DNA from: an uncultured Lachnospiraceae bacterium
Lineage (GTDB): Bacteria > Bacillota > Clostridia > Lachnospirales > Lachnospiraceae
Direction: 5' to 3'
Assembly (NCBI GenBank): GCA_946557105.1
Contig: CAMNSZ010000006.1
Coordinates: 119,400 to 183,399, forward strand
DNA length: 64,000 nucleotides
Shown here: positions 28,370 to 37,666 of the stretch, piece after piece
Layout of the letters: each line of letters starts with the position of its first letter
Position numbering within the stretch: position 1 is the stretch's first letter
Notes under the pieces: generated by a model
What the model was told of the DNA's origin: nothing
The model's database searches: none
What the model saw: the letters and a program-made list of their open reading frames with translations, nothing else
Made by a program: the position numbers and the translations under genes

Positions 28370-31369
28370 TTATTCTATTGGACAATTGACTGCCTCCTCA
28401 AGCCATGCAAGGGACTTTTGTTTTTCTTGTTCCAGCTGGCTGCCGATTGTCTGATAATCCAAGTTTTCTGTCATTTTCTCATAATCAATTTCTTCTCCCG
28501 GTTTAAAAATTCTGTCGCTTGCGCCGGAAAACTTATCAAACACCTGAAATCTGTCGGGCTGACGGTTTACAAAGGCAATATAGGGCTTTTGAAAAATAAC
28601 CGAAAAGCATGTTCCGTGGAAGGAATCGGTAATAACATATTGACAGTTTTTCATATAATAAAGCCAGTCTTCAACCTCAATATCTCCCTGAACGTTATCA
28701 AATTCCAGAACGTGGCGGTAGAGGTCTCTTGTCTCCGAAGAATTCTCCGATACATTAATTATTTTTATTCCGCCCAAAAGCTCTTTTATTTTTTTGCAGG
28801 CAGTCCGCTTTTCGGGAGTCGGATTGAGCAGGTAGGCCATGATAAAGGGTTCGTCCTCCTGCAATTTGGAATTGTCGGCAACGGCTCCGTATTCTTCGGC
28901 ATTTAAAAGGAAAACAGGGTCAAGTACATGTTCGGCGTCCACGCCGTATTGTTCGCGGCAGATATCTACGCCAAACGCCTCCCTCACCGATATACGATGA
29001 AAACGCTTATAATCCGCAGCGTAATCCACAGGCGGCTCCGCGCCTCTCATGCCGAAGGAGGCTCCGTATGAAAGCTTCCTCTTTTTATCCTCTACAAAAT
29101 CCAGCTGATAATATTTACCGCAATCAAACTGTCGCTCAAAAAAGACGTTCCAAGCCTGATCGGAGCCCACGATAAAGGTATCGCAGCTGTTTTGCAGTAA
29201 ATGCGTTGAACCGGTCAGGAAGTAGTCGGAGCTTAAATTATAATAATCCTTTGCAAATCTTTTAAAACGTCCCGGCGGATAAAGGTATTCGTTGTCAAAG
29301 GCAAGTACATTATACTTCTTGGAAAGCGTTTTATACAGCGCAAAATTAGTCAGGGCGTTTCCGTAATTCGGGGACCACCACAAAACAAGGCCAATGTCGA
29401 AATGAATGCTTGCATAAGTGTTAAAAATCTTTTCTGTCAAGGTTTTCCCTTTTGTGTTTTGGAAGAAAAGCTCCCGGTCCTTGTTTTTTAGGGAAGGGCG
29501 GACAATACATGGATTATAAGGAACTGCGCTATCCGTAAGGCAGGATTCTATCCTGTAAATTTCATCCTTTATCATCTGATACAGCAGTACGCCTTTTTTT
29601 GTATTTATGGTCATAAAAGAGGTGCCGTTTCCATCCTCCACTCCGGGAAGAACGTTCTGGACTCCCCAAAAGTCACCGATTGTAATATCGCTGTATTTAC
29701 TGCTTTTGAATTCACACTCATAACAGTTCTCTCTTAAATACCAGTTGCATAAAAAGCCATATAGGAACATATCGGTGTTTTTCCCGGCATATTCCCGTCC
29801 GTCCGCAAATTTTATATATAAACCCGGCTGCCATCCGAAGATTTGCTTATTGCGGAACTTAATTTCCTCAATTTTACCGTATTTTGAAGTGAATTCCTGC
29901 AAATACTCCCGGAAGATCTTGGGAGAGGGCACGCCGTGACATACTACGTCCAATAAATACAGATTATCGTATTCCTTCCCGAGAAATGCACTTAAAGCGG
30001 CGGTTTGGCAGGTACAGCCGGTAAACAAAACGGTCTTTTCCTGCTTTAAAAGCTTTTCTATCTCAGGATAGACTCCCGAAATATCGCTTTGTACATATTT
30101 TGAAGAGCGCATCTCTTCAATATCTTCCGGTCTGTTGCTTACAATATGTTTTACTTTCCAGTCGGAGTCAAACACTGCGCCGGCCACATACCCCCCCTGA
30201 TTTAAAACGGCATAGGCAAGCGCCGGGAATACTCCGCCCGACGAGCTGCCCGCACGAGCTGCCTCCCCCAGCTGAACGGCATAGCATGTCCGCGGGTTAG
30301 CGGTGCAGGGTAAATCCAGTTGAGTAGGGCATTTTGACAGACATTTTCCACAATGTATGCATTTGTCTTCGTCAATAGAGGGGTATAAAAATCCGTCCGC
30401 GCTTTCCTTCATGCTGACCGCACCCACCGGACATGCCTCCACACAGTTTGCGCAGCCGATACAATTACACACGCCGCTGACGTCTTCCCTTGTGGAGCGC
30501 TTGATAACCCTCACAGGATTCAGCTTGTTTTTATATTCCTCCAATATAACGTTGTATTCCGTGTCTTCGCCCAGGTATTCGGCGTATTCCCAAAACAAAG
30601 GCAGTCTGGTATGTTTTTCGGACATTTCAATAACCTGTAAGGTCTTTTCCTTTTTCAGGCCATACTGACTTAATTCCTTGGAGAATTCCCCGAGAATATA
30701 ACACTCTGCAATAATAACGCCATCCGGATTCTTATCGGTGCCGTTCACCTCCGCTAAAACATTCTTGCGAAAAGCAGCTTTTCCGGACGCGGCAAGCCGA
30801 AGCAAAAATTCATATTCGCAAAGCTCCGGTAAATCAGGATCCAGCCCTCCGATTTCATGAAAAACATCCCTATTCATAAGAACCGTATTCATATTGATAA
30901 ATATATTCATTAATAAATCGGGGAGTACATTTCCGGCGGTCTTATATTGAGGCCATGACGCCGGCGGGATAAACAGATTCTCTTTCTGATCCTTGTACTG
31001 GGCTGTACAATAGCACCAGCTTAAATCATTGTCGGTTAAAGCGGCCCGCTGCGTCTTAAGCTTTTCCGGTCTCCAGAGTGTTCCTGCCACGGCAAATGCA
31101 AGCAGAGGACTAGAGGCGGCGCACACACCGCTGTTAATGGAAGAGGCAAGCCCCTGATATGCATCGTTTACGATATAAATGATGTTTTCGTAATCCGCCA
31201 GCTTATCCTGCATAAATTCCGCGCAACCGTCTTCGGATGCGTCATCTACTATGACAATTTCCAAGTTCACGCTTTTTTGCCGTAAAATACTGAGAACGGT
31301 TCTATAGAGCTGTTCCTTTTCATTATGTACGTATACAATTACACTGATTTCACCCGTCGTATCTGCCAT
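28370..31369 (-). CDS. Three-domain fusion: GT2 + ferredoxin/FrhB + polysaccharide pyruvyltransferase
   Basis: A 999-residue protein with three recognisable parts. Residues about 1-280 are a GT2 glycosyltransferase (SVIVYVHNEKEQLYRTVLS, IVIVDDASEDG). About 295-345 hold two 4Fe-4S clusters (CIGCANCVEACPVG and CIHCGKCLSKCPTQ), followed to about 600 by a coenzyme-F420-hydrogenase beta-like (FrhB) domain (SSGGVFPALAYAVLNQGG, GCTCQTAAL, CHGVPSPKIF). About 640-940 is a pyruvyltransferase domain (VLWWSPNYGNALTNFALY, IVGSDQAWN, ITDSFHGTCFSVIFQKP). The last two domains often occur fused or paired in glycan clusters; adding a GT2 is less usual. It could make and pyruvylate a surface or flagellin glycan (inference). 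The start has AAGGAG. No membrane segment. Confidence 0.85.
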   Translation of the reverse strand: MADTTGEISVIVYVHNEKEQLYRTVLSILRQKSVNLEIVIVDDASEDGCAEFMQDKLADYENIIYIVNDAYQGLASSINSGVCAASSPLLAFAVAGTLWRPEKLKTQRAALTDNDLSWCYCTAQYKDQKENLFIPPASWPQYKTAGNVLPDLLMNIFINMNTVLMNRDVFHEIGGLDPDLPELCEYEFLLRLAASGKAAFRKNVLAEVNGTDKNPDGVIIAECYILGEFSKELSQYGLKKEKTLQVIEMSEKHTRLPLFWEYAEYLGEDTEYNVILEEYKNKLNPVRVIKRSTREDVSGVCNCIGCANCVEACPVGAVSMKESADGFLYPSIDEDKCIHCGKCLSKCPTQLDLPCTANPRTCYAVQLGEAARAGSSSGGVFPALAYAVLNQGGYVAGAVFDSDWKVKHIVSNRPEDIEEMRSSKYVQSDISGVYPEIEKLLKQEKTVLFTGCTCQTAALSAFLGKEYDNLYLLDVVCHGVPSPKIFREYLQEFTSKYGKIEEIKFRNKQIFGWQPGLYIKFADGREYAGKNTDMFLYGFLCNWYLRENCYECEFKSSKYSDITIGDFWGVQNVLPGVEDGNGTSFMTINTKKGVLLYQMIKDEIYRIESCLTDSAVPYNPCIVRPSLKNKDRELFFQNTKGKTLTEKIFNTYASIHFDIGLVLWWSPNYGNALTNFALYKTLSKKYNVLAFDNEYLYPPGRFKRFAKDYYNLSSDYFLTGSTHLLQNSCDTFIVGSDQAWNVFFERQFDCGKYYQLDFVEDKKRKLSYGASFGMRGAEPPVDYAADYKRFHRISVREAFGVDICREQYGVDAEHVLDPVFLLNAEEYGAVADNSKLQEDEPFIMAYLLNPTPEKRTACKKIKELLGGIKIINVSENSSETRDLYRHVLEFDNVQGDIEVEDWLYYMKNCQYVITDSFHGTCFSVIFQKPYIAFVNRQPDRFQVFDKFSGASDRIFKPGEEIDYEKMTENLDYQTIGSQLEQEKQKSLAWLEEAVNCPIE

Positions 31370-31687
31370 GTTTGCTCCTTATTGTTCGATGCTGAATGCA
31401 CTTTATGTAAATTGTCAGGTTCCCGGAACAGGATGTTCCGTAAGTTTCGTGTGAAAATAAATTTGTCCTTTTAATAATATCATAACCATTGGTGTAATAC
31501 AAGAAGCCAGAATTTGATTATATATAATTGATTATTACGGTTGCATATGGTAGAATTTCCGGCGTTATAGTGATTAAGCCTGAGCTCTAAATGGGAGTAT
31601 TAAGATATATTACAGAACTATAAAACGCTGCAAGAAGTAAATTAAAATTTTATAATGCAAAATTTCCTGTTTATCGGAAATTAAGTA
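31370..31687. other. AT-rich divergent intergenic region
   Basis: It separates the leftward fusion gene from the rightward ribosomal operon. A weak hairpin GGAACAGGATGTTCC lies near 31424-31438. No ORF is supported. Confidence 0.5.
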
Positions 31688-31716
31688 TTGACAGGCAGCG
31701 TTTCATATCATATAAT
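31688..31716 (+). promoter_or_regulatory. Sigma-A promoter of rplM-rpsI
   Basis: A perfect consensus: TTGACA (31688-31693), 17 bases, TATAAT (31711-31716). Confidence 0.9.
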
Positions 31717-31722
31717 ATACAA

Positions 31723-31901
31723 CTGTGACAGTGTTTCAAGATGCCTAGTCATAGCCCCGACGAAGCATTTGAGATATAGTAAAAAAGCCGTTCTGAAGCA
31801 TATTAAGCCGTAGCCGGACATCTGCGGTTTATTATAGTGACAGGACAAGATAATCCCATGGTTTATAGAAGGTCATGGATAAGCAATATGGAGGTAACAT
31901 A
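31723..31901 (+). promoter_or_regulatory. Probable L13-type autoregulatory leader
   Basis: About 180 transcribed bases precede rplM. Firmicutes usually carry a structured L13 leader here through which free L13 represses the operon. Length and position fit, but the fold was not checked, so this rests on context. Confidence 0.45.
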
Positions 31902-32330
31902 ATGAAAACATTTATGGCTAGTCCGGCTACAATCGATAGAAAATGGTATGTAGTAGACGCTACTGATATGACTTTAGGACGCTTGGCTTCTGAAGTTGCT
32001 AAGATTTTAAGAGGAAAGAATAAGCCTATTTTTACCCCTCACATCGACACAGGCGACAATGTAATCGTTATCAATGCCGAGAAGGTTAAAGTAACCGGTA
32101 AGAAGCTGGATCAGAAGATTTACTATCATCATTCCGATTATGTTGGCGGTATGAAGGAAACCACCTTACGGGAGAAAATGAGCAAGAAGCCTGAGCAGGT
32201 TATTGAGCTCGCGGTTAAGGGCATGCTTCCCAAGGGACCTTTAGGAAGACAGATGTATACCAAATTATATGTATACGCAGGACCTGAGCATAAGCATCAG
32301 GCTCAGAAGCCTGAAGTATTGACATTCTAA
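31902..32330 (+). CDS. rplM: 50S ribosomal protein L13
   Basis: 142 residues; the ATG at 31902 follows GGAGGTAACATA. The family signatures [34 protein letters not shown] and [21 protein letters not shown] are all present. It is an early-assembly 23S rRNA-binding protein, co-transcribed with rpsI 25 bases downstream. Confidence 0.98.
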   Translation: MKTFMASPATIDRKWYVVDATDMTLGRLASEVAKILRGKNKPIFTPHIDTGDNVIVINAEKVKVTGKKLDQKIYYHHSDYVGGMKETTLREKMSKKPEQVIELAVKGMLPKGPLGRQMYTKLYVYAGPEHKHQAQKPEVLTF

Positions 32331-32355
32331 GGAACTGAAAGGAGGAGAATAAATC

Positions 32356-32751
32356 ATGGCTAAGACAGAAAGATATTACGGAACAGGTAGAAGAAAGAAA
32401 TCCATCGCCAGAGTATATTTAGTACCCGGAAAGGGCGATGTGACTATTAATAAAAGAAGCATGGATGAGTATTTTGGACTGGAGACCTTAAAGGTTATTG
32501 TTCGTCAGCCCTTGGCAGCAACAGAGAACACCGATAAGTTTGATGTTATTGTAAACGTACATGGCGGCGGATATACCGGTCAGGCCGGCGCAATCAGACA
32601 TGGTATCGCAAGAGCCTTGTTGACAGTAGATACGGATTACAGACCTGTACTTAAAAAAGCCGGTTATTTAACCAGAGACCCTCGTATGAAGGAAAGAAAG
32701 AAGTACGGCTTGAAGGCAGCGCGCCGTGCGCCTCAGTTCTCCAAGAGATAA
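32356..32751 (+). CDS. rpsI: 30S ribosomal protein S9
   Basis: 131 residues; start after [25 protein letters not shown] at the front, the [19 protein letters not shown] signature, and the C-terminal RAPQFSKR tail that reaches the P-site tRNA are intact. It ends the operon before a clear terminator. Confidence 0.98.
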   Translation: MAKTERYYGTGRRKKSIARVYLVPGKGDVTINKRSMDEYFGLETLKVIVRQPLAATENTDKFDVIVNVHGGGYTGQAGAIRHGIARALLTVDTDYRPVLKKAGYLTRDPRMKERKKYGLKAARRAPQFSKR

Positions 32752-32777
32752 TCACAAACAGAATAAGAGATTTTATG

Positions 32778-32814
32778 AAACCCTTGAAAGTGCGGTATTT
32801 TCAAGGGTTTTTTT
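32778..32814 (+). terminator. Terminator of rplM-rpsI
   Basis: A 12-bp stem AAACCCTTGAAA / TTTCAAGGGTTT followed by a T run to 32814. Confidence 0.92.
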
Positions 32815-33209
32815 GTATAGCAGTCTTTTGATAAACTAGCCGCTATGCAGGAATGACAGCGGGCGCTTAAGCTTTGTCGGTAATAAAAACAGAATAAGAA
32901 TTGTATAGGAAGGGATAATAACAGATTGTTGTCTTTTGTTTTGCTCTAAAATAGCATACTCTGGAGTTCTATATCAAAATACCACAGAGGAATAATTGGT
33001 ATTTTTTTGCCGGACATTTAAAAAAGCCTAGTTTTGTTGACAGTCTATGAAATCCTCGTAATATACAGGGAGGAGATGTTGTGATAAAATAAGTAGAAGT
33101 CATTATTTCTTTGTGGGATAACTTCTCTTTATGTTTTGAACCTGTATGCATGAAAAAGTGTTTGTGTGTTAGTACAGATATTGGCTTGTAAGAGGGAGAC
33201 GAAATTTTG
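32815..33209. other. Intergenic junction between the ribosomal operon and the restriction island
   Basis: AT content rises here. TTGACA at 33037 with TAATAT 16 bases on could be a promoter for the island. A ribosome-site-like GGGAGGAG at 33069-33076 leads only to a three-codon frame. No gene is supported. Confidence 0.4.
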
Positions 33210-33555
33210 ATGAATTTACACTTTGATATTAGGTGAAAGATATAACAGTAAAGCTCAAAAAATAAGGGCAATAAGCGAAAGCTGGGCTGCAAAAAATATG
33301 TTTTGTCCTTGTTGTGGTAATTCACATATATTTGCATTAAAGAATAATGAACCTGTCGCGGATATGAAATGTAATAATTGTGGCGCGATTTTTGAATTGA
33401 AAAGTAAAGAGGGTAAAATAGGAAAAAAGAAAACCACTCGCGCTACAGCACGGCGAAGTGGGTGGACAGGCTGCAATATTTGCCCAAAACGTATCAGGGT
33501 CATATCTATTGCTTTGGAGGAAGTGAGATTTAAATTATACCAAAGCAAAATATAA
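33210..33555 (+). pseudogene. Broken DpnI-like endonuclease (methyl-GATC specific)
   Basis: An ATG at 33210 starts MNLHFDI, like the DpnI start. It then hits TGA after eight codons, while a neighbouring frame continues GERYNSKAQKIRAISESW. That gives a frameshift near 33222-33232. The second frame keeps the zinc cysteines (CPCCG and CNNCG), PVADMKC and FELKSKEG, which match the DpnI catalytic D and E-x-K region. It then jumps to TARRSGWTGCNI, which in DpnI lies much further on, so an internal stretch is missing. The C-terminal winged helix is also gone. The comparison is with DpnI from memory. DpnI cuts methylated GATC and would attack DNA marked by the adjacent methylases, so loss fits. Confidence 0.8.
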
Positions 33556-33675
33556 AAACATTGTCTGTAGAAAATAATCCCCAGTAAACAATATGCAAAG
33601 AACAAATGTTTGCAAAAAATACTTGCTAATGTTCAGATAAATGAATATAATTGTGTATAGATAAGGAGGCTCAAT

Positions 33676-33867
33676 ATGGGTTATGTGACAACGATAGAAA
33701 TGTCAGAGATATGGGGAATATCCTCAAGAAGGATTGCTCTATTGTGTGAACAAGAGCGTATAGAAGGTGTAATTAAGAAGGGGAAAACATGGCTTATTCC
33801 TGAAGATGCAGAAAAGCCGGCGGATAAAAGAAGAAATGTAAAGAAAGAGGATATTACATATGTATAA
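33676..33867 (+). CDS. Small HTH protein, possible R-M controller
   Basis: 63 residues; start after AAGGAGG. An excisionase/MerR-like helix-turn-helix is clear (TTIEMSEIWGISSRRIALLC), followed by the wing-like GVIKKGKTWLIPEDAEKP. Such short proteins often precede methylase genes and may control them or bind to their promoter. Its last eight bases overlap the methylase start, so the two are translationally linked. Function as a controller is inferred. Confidence 0.65.
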   Translation: MGYVTTIEMSEIWGISSRRIALLCEQERIEGVIKKGKTWLIPEDAEKPADKRRNVKKEDITYV

Positions 33868-34876
33868 CATAAGTAATAGAAGATATACAGGAAGTAAATA
33901 CAAGTTGCTTGATTGGATAGAAGAATTGATATTGGAAAATTGTGAAGGGGAGAGTTTTTTTGATGTGTTTGCAGGTACGGGAGTTGTAAGCGCCCGGATG
34001 AGTAAACATTATAATAGTGTTATTATGAATGATTTTTTGTTTTCCAACGAGATAATTTATAAAGCTTTTTTTGGCAATGACAAATATGATGTTCATGTTA
34101 TAGAAAAGTATAGAAAGCAATTTCAAAATATTCCTTCCAATAAGATCAAGGATAATTATTTTTCCGTAAATTTTGGGGATAAGTATTTTTCCAAAAATGA
34201 TGCAAGGTTGATTGGAAAAATAAGAGAGGAAATTCAAAAATTAAAGAGAGTAATATCGGACAGAGAATATTGTATTTTGCTGGCTTCATTAGTGTATTCC
34301 ATGGATAAGATTTCCAATACGGTAGGTCATTATGACGCATACAGAAAAATTGGCAATATTGAGGATAGATTTGTTTATGAGTTAATTAATCCGGAAAACG
34401 CATCGGATAAATTTACTATCTATAGAATGGACGCAAATAAATTGGTTAAAAAAGTGAAAGCGGATATTGCGTTTATAGACCCGCCGTATAACAGCCGTCA
34501 ATACAGTAGGTTTTATCATGTATTAGAGAATATTGTTCAATGGAAAAAGCCCAGACTGGAAGGAACGGCATTAAAACCGGAAGCGGAGAATATGAGTGAA
34601 TATTGTAGGAGCCGTGCTCCTGAAGTTTTTGCAGATCTAATAAAGAACATTCAAGTAAAATATATTGTTGTTACATATAACAACACATATAACTCCAAAA
34701 GCAGTTCCTCTAAAAATAAAATTACCTTGGAGGAGATAACAAAGATATTATCCTCAAAGGGCCAGACTACAATTTATGAAAAGAAGCACCCATGTTTTAA
34801 TGCAGGGAAAACAGAATTTAATGATCATAAAGAATTTGTATTTATAACAAAGGTAGGAGCGAAAAATGGAAAGTAA
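33860..34876 (+). CDS. DNA adenine methyltransferase 1 of an AlwI-type system
   Basis: 338 residues. The N-terminal RRYTGSKYKLLDWI and FFDVFAGTGVVSARM are the SAM-binding motifs, and FIDPPYNSRQYSRFYH near residue 205 is the catalytic DPPY of N6-adenine methylases of the D12 type. An asymmetric site such as that of AlwI needs one methylase per strand, and two adenine methylases lie in tandem here. It overlaps methylase 2 by 11 bases. It is clearly AT-richer than the chromosomal genes to the left, a sign of transfer. Confidence 0.9.
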   Translation: MYNISNRRYTGSKYKLLDWIEELILENCEGESFFDVFAGTGVVSARMSKHYNSVIMNDFLFSNEIIYKAFFGNDKYDVHVIEKYRKQFQNIPSNKIKDNYFSVNFGDKYFSKNDARLIGKIREEIQKLKRVISDREYCILLASLVYSMDKISNTVGHYDAYRKIGNIEDRFVYELINPENASDKFTIYRMDANKLVKKVKADIAFIDPPYNSRQYSRFYHVLENIVQWKKPRLEGTALKPEAENMSEYCRSRAPEVFADLIKNIQVKYIVVTYNNTYNSKSSSSKNKITLEEITKILSSKGQTTIYEKKHPCFNAGKTEFNDHKEFVFITKVGAKNGK

Positions 34877-35777
34877 AAAACCGATAAGATCCCCTTTTTT
34901 CTATGTAGGAGATAAGTATAAGCTTATGCCGCAGCTTAGGCAATTAATGCCTAAGAATATAGAACAGTATATTGAGCCGTTTGTGGGGGGGGGAAGCTCT
35001 TTTTTGAATTCAAAGGGTACATCCTATATGCTGAATGATGTAGATTCATATGTTGTAGAATTACATAAACAAATAGGGCGTTATGTTGGAAATTCTAAAA
35101 AATTATTTAAAGAGTTATTTGAAATTATTGATTTTTATGGGTTATCCTGCTCATATCGTGGTATTTGCGTACCGGAGGAAATAAAAAAGAAATATGTAAA
35201 AACCTATTATTCAAAATATAATAAAGAAGCATATATCCGTATGAGGCAGGATTTCAATAATAAAAAAAATGATTATCTTAAGTTGTATTTGTTGCTGATA
35301 TATGGTTTTAATCATATGATTCGATTTAATGGAAGAGGGGATTTTAATCTCCCTGTCGGCAATGTGGATTTTAATAATAATGTATATCAGGCATTGAATA
35401 ATTATTTAGAGTTTGTCGGTGAACATGAAATAGAATTTTTTAATATGGATTATATTTCTTTCATGGAGAAGATTAAATTTGGAAAGAGCTCATATGTATT
35501 TTTGGATCCCCCGTATTTGATTTCTATGAGCGAATACAATAAGTTGTGGAATGATAAAAGAGAGGATGAATTGTGCGAATATTTAGATTCGTTAAATGAC
35601 AGAGGAATCAAGTTTGGTATAACGAATTTGATTACTCATAAAGGAAAAGTAAATCATAGGTTTTTAGATTGGTCTAAAAAGTATTGTGCGTATGATATAA
35701 AGAGTAATTATATTAGTTTTAACGACAATACGATTAAGGCTGATTCACAGGAGGTGTTTGTTACAAACTATGCGTAG
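34866..35777 (+). CDS. DNA adenine methyltransferase 2 (Dam-like)
   Basis: 303 residues. SPFFYVGDKYKLMPQL and YIEPFVGGGSSFLNS form the SAM site, and YVFLDPPYLISMSEYN is the catalytic DPPY. The layout resembles Dam/DpnM-type GATC methylases. It is expected to protect the second strand of the AlwI-type site, or GATC in general. It overlaps the genes on both sides (11 bases before; 8-20 bases after, depending on nuclease start), a tightly coupled operon. Confidence 0.9.
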   Translation: MESKKPIRSPFFYVGDKYKLMPQLRQLMPKNIEQYIEPFVGGGSSFLNSKGTSYMLNDVDSYVVELHKQIGRYVGNSKKLFKELFEIIDFYGLSCSYRGICVPEEIKKKYVKTYYSKYNKEAYIRMRQDFNNKKNDYLKLYLLLIYGFNHMIRFNGRGDFNLPVGNVDFNNNVYQALNNYLEFVGEHEIEFFNMDYISFMEKIKFGKSSYVFLDPPYLISMSEYNKLWNDKREDELCEYLDSLNDRGIKFGITNLITHKGKVNHRFLDWSKKYCAYDIKSNYISFNDNTIKADSQEVFVTNYA

Positions 35778-37335
35778 TAGAAAGGCTGAAAGGAAACCGC
35801 TTTCTTTTTCCACAACTATGAGAAACCCCAACAGAATTGTAAGCTTTTTAAATTGTTTATTGCCGTACGAAAATCAAATTTTAACTCATGAAGTAATTAT
35901 GAAGGTAATACACAATGCGATTAAGGAAAAGCTATATACGCCTGTAATAGTGAACAGAACGCCGGCTTTGTCTTACATTTTGAAAAGTGAGGAGGAGAAA
36001 TACTCTGATAAACAAATAGAATTTATTATTGAGATGAGCCCGCAGAAACATAAGGAAGCCGGGTTTGAATATGGCTGGAATTCCAGATTTGATACAATAT
36101 TTAAGCTTCCTATGGAGTTTGGATTTGTAAAATATGCAATGGATGAGCCTATAAAAATATCTGCAACGGGCCATATGCTGATAGATGCATTAAATGAAGA
36201 AGAACCGAACGAAGAAAAAATACAAAAGGTATTTTTGAACTCAATGATGAAATATCAGAGTAATAATCCGTATAGAAAAAATGCAAATTCTAACGTTCCC
36301 TTAATTTTATTATTACAAGTACTAAAGATGTTAAAGGAAGATACACAGGAAAACGGAGCAGGGGTTTTTCGGCAAGAGCTAAGTCTGTTTATATGTTGGC
36401 CAGATAATAATGCAGAAGCCTTATATAATAAAATTAAGCAGATTAGAAGTAAAGCGGGTTATTCTTATAGTGACGAATATATGTATGAAATCTGTTTGAA
36501 ATTACTGGGAGCATCGGATGAACAACGTAATAGGTTTAAGCTCTCGCAAATATGTGGCGAAGCAGTAGACGAATATATTCGTAAAATGCGTACGACCGGT
36601 ATTATATCTTTAAGAGGCAACGGTCGATTCATAGATTATAATGAGTGGGAAATTGACAAAATTAATTACATACTGGAAAAATACTCTGAATATAAAATTT
36701 TTGAATCCAAGGAGGATTATTTCAAATATATCGGTACAGTCGACCCCATTGTTATAAGTATGGAAAGCGCCATTCCGGCTGATACAACGGATTTAAGAAA
36801 ATCGGCATTGCAAAGGTTTGCAACAGAATATTCAAAAGAAACAATATACATGGAGCTGCATAAGGTATGTAGTAAAACCGCAAGTACCGATTATATGCTA
36901 AAGCTTTTGCCCGGGCCTGTGCGTCTGGAGTTCTTAACCAGTATAGCTATGGTACAGAACTTTGAAAATTTGGATGTCACGCCGAATTATGCGATAGATG
37001 ATGAAGGCTTACCGACTAATACAGCCTCAGGTGGAAAAGCAGATATAGTGTGTTTTGACAAAGAATATCAGAGTTTGGTAGAAGTTACCCTGATGTGTGG
37101 CAGACAAGATCAGGTTAATAATGAAATTGTACCTATAAGAAGACATTTACTCGAGGAGAAAAGGAATCAGCAAAAGACGTTTTCTGTTTTTGTTGCGCCT
37201 ACAATTCATGAAGATACAAAGCAGATAGCGGAGTGGTACAAGTATAAAGATAATTTGGATATTGTTACATATGCCGTTGACGAATTTGTAGAAAAAATTA
37301 AAGAGGGAGATAAGATTTCAAACCTGTTGGGGTAA
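35758..37335 (+). CDS. AlwI-family type IIS restriction endonuclease
   Basis: Up to 525 residues; TTG 35758 is close to GAGG while ATG 35770 has longer spacing, so the start is uncertain. The N-terminal FSTTMRNPNRIVSFLNCLLPYE and the late TASGGKADIVCFDKEYQSLVEVTLMCGRQDQ (PD-(D/E)xK-like core near residue 430) are typical of the AlwI/PleI-type family. AlwI itself recognises GGATC and cuts outside it. The preceding pair of adenine methylases fits an asymmetric adenine-containing target. Target specificity here is inferred from family only. Confidence 0.85.
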   Translation: MLQTMRSRKAERKPLSFSTTMRNPNRIVSFLNCLLPYENQILTHEVIMKVIHNAIKEKLYTPVIVNRTPALSYILKSEEEKYSDKQIEFIIEMSPQKHKEAGFEYGWNSRFDTIFKLPMEFGFVKYAMDEPIKISATGHMLIDALNEEEPNEEKIQKVFLNSMMKYQSNNPYRKNANSNVPLILLLQVLKMLKEDTQENGAGVFRQELSLFICWPDNNAEALYNKIKQIRSKAGYSYSDEYMYEICLKLLGASDEQRNRFKLSQICGEAVDEYIRKMRTTGIISLRGNGRFIDYNEWEIDKINYILEKYSEYKIFESKEDYFKYIGTVDPIVISMESAIPADTTDLRKSALQRFATEYSKETIYMELHKVCSKTASTDYMLKLLPGPVRLEFLTSIAMVQNFENLDVTPNYAIDDEGLPTNTASGGKADIVCFDKEYQSLVEVTLMCGRQDQVNNEIVPIRRHLLEEKRNQQKTFSVFVAPTIHEDTKQIAEWYKYKDNLDIVTYAVDEFVEKIKEGDKISNLLG

Positions 37336-37666
37336 TCAATGAATACAGAAGATGTTATAAAATACAGGAAAAGACTATACAGATACATACAATTCGGTAT
37401 CTGGAGAGAGCTTTGTGCGTTTAGAAATAAATACTTCTAATGAGAGTAGACAGGATAAAAAGAGCTTGTACAAATGCACAATAATTTATTCCTAATCCGA
37501 ATGATGAACAGGCCAATTTCAAATTAGCTAGTGTGTATATGTATATAATGAAAATATTGCAGCGTTTATGAGAAGATGCTATTTACTGTGTGAAGAAATG
37601 TGAGCGGCTGTATAAGGTATAGTGTATATAATCAATTAAAATTAGTATACAGGAACGGAGGCTGGG
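37336..37666 (+). other. Downstream edge of the restriction island, gene fragments
   Basis: A 33-codon frame starts at the ATG at 37339 (MNTEDVIKYRKRLYRYIQFG) and stops at 37438-37440. A second, startless piece around 37491 reads PNPNDEQANFKLASVYMYI. Both look like decayed remains; neither has a ribosome site of note. Confidence 0.35.
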
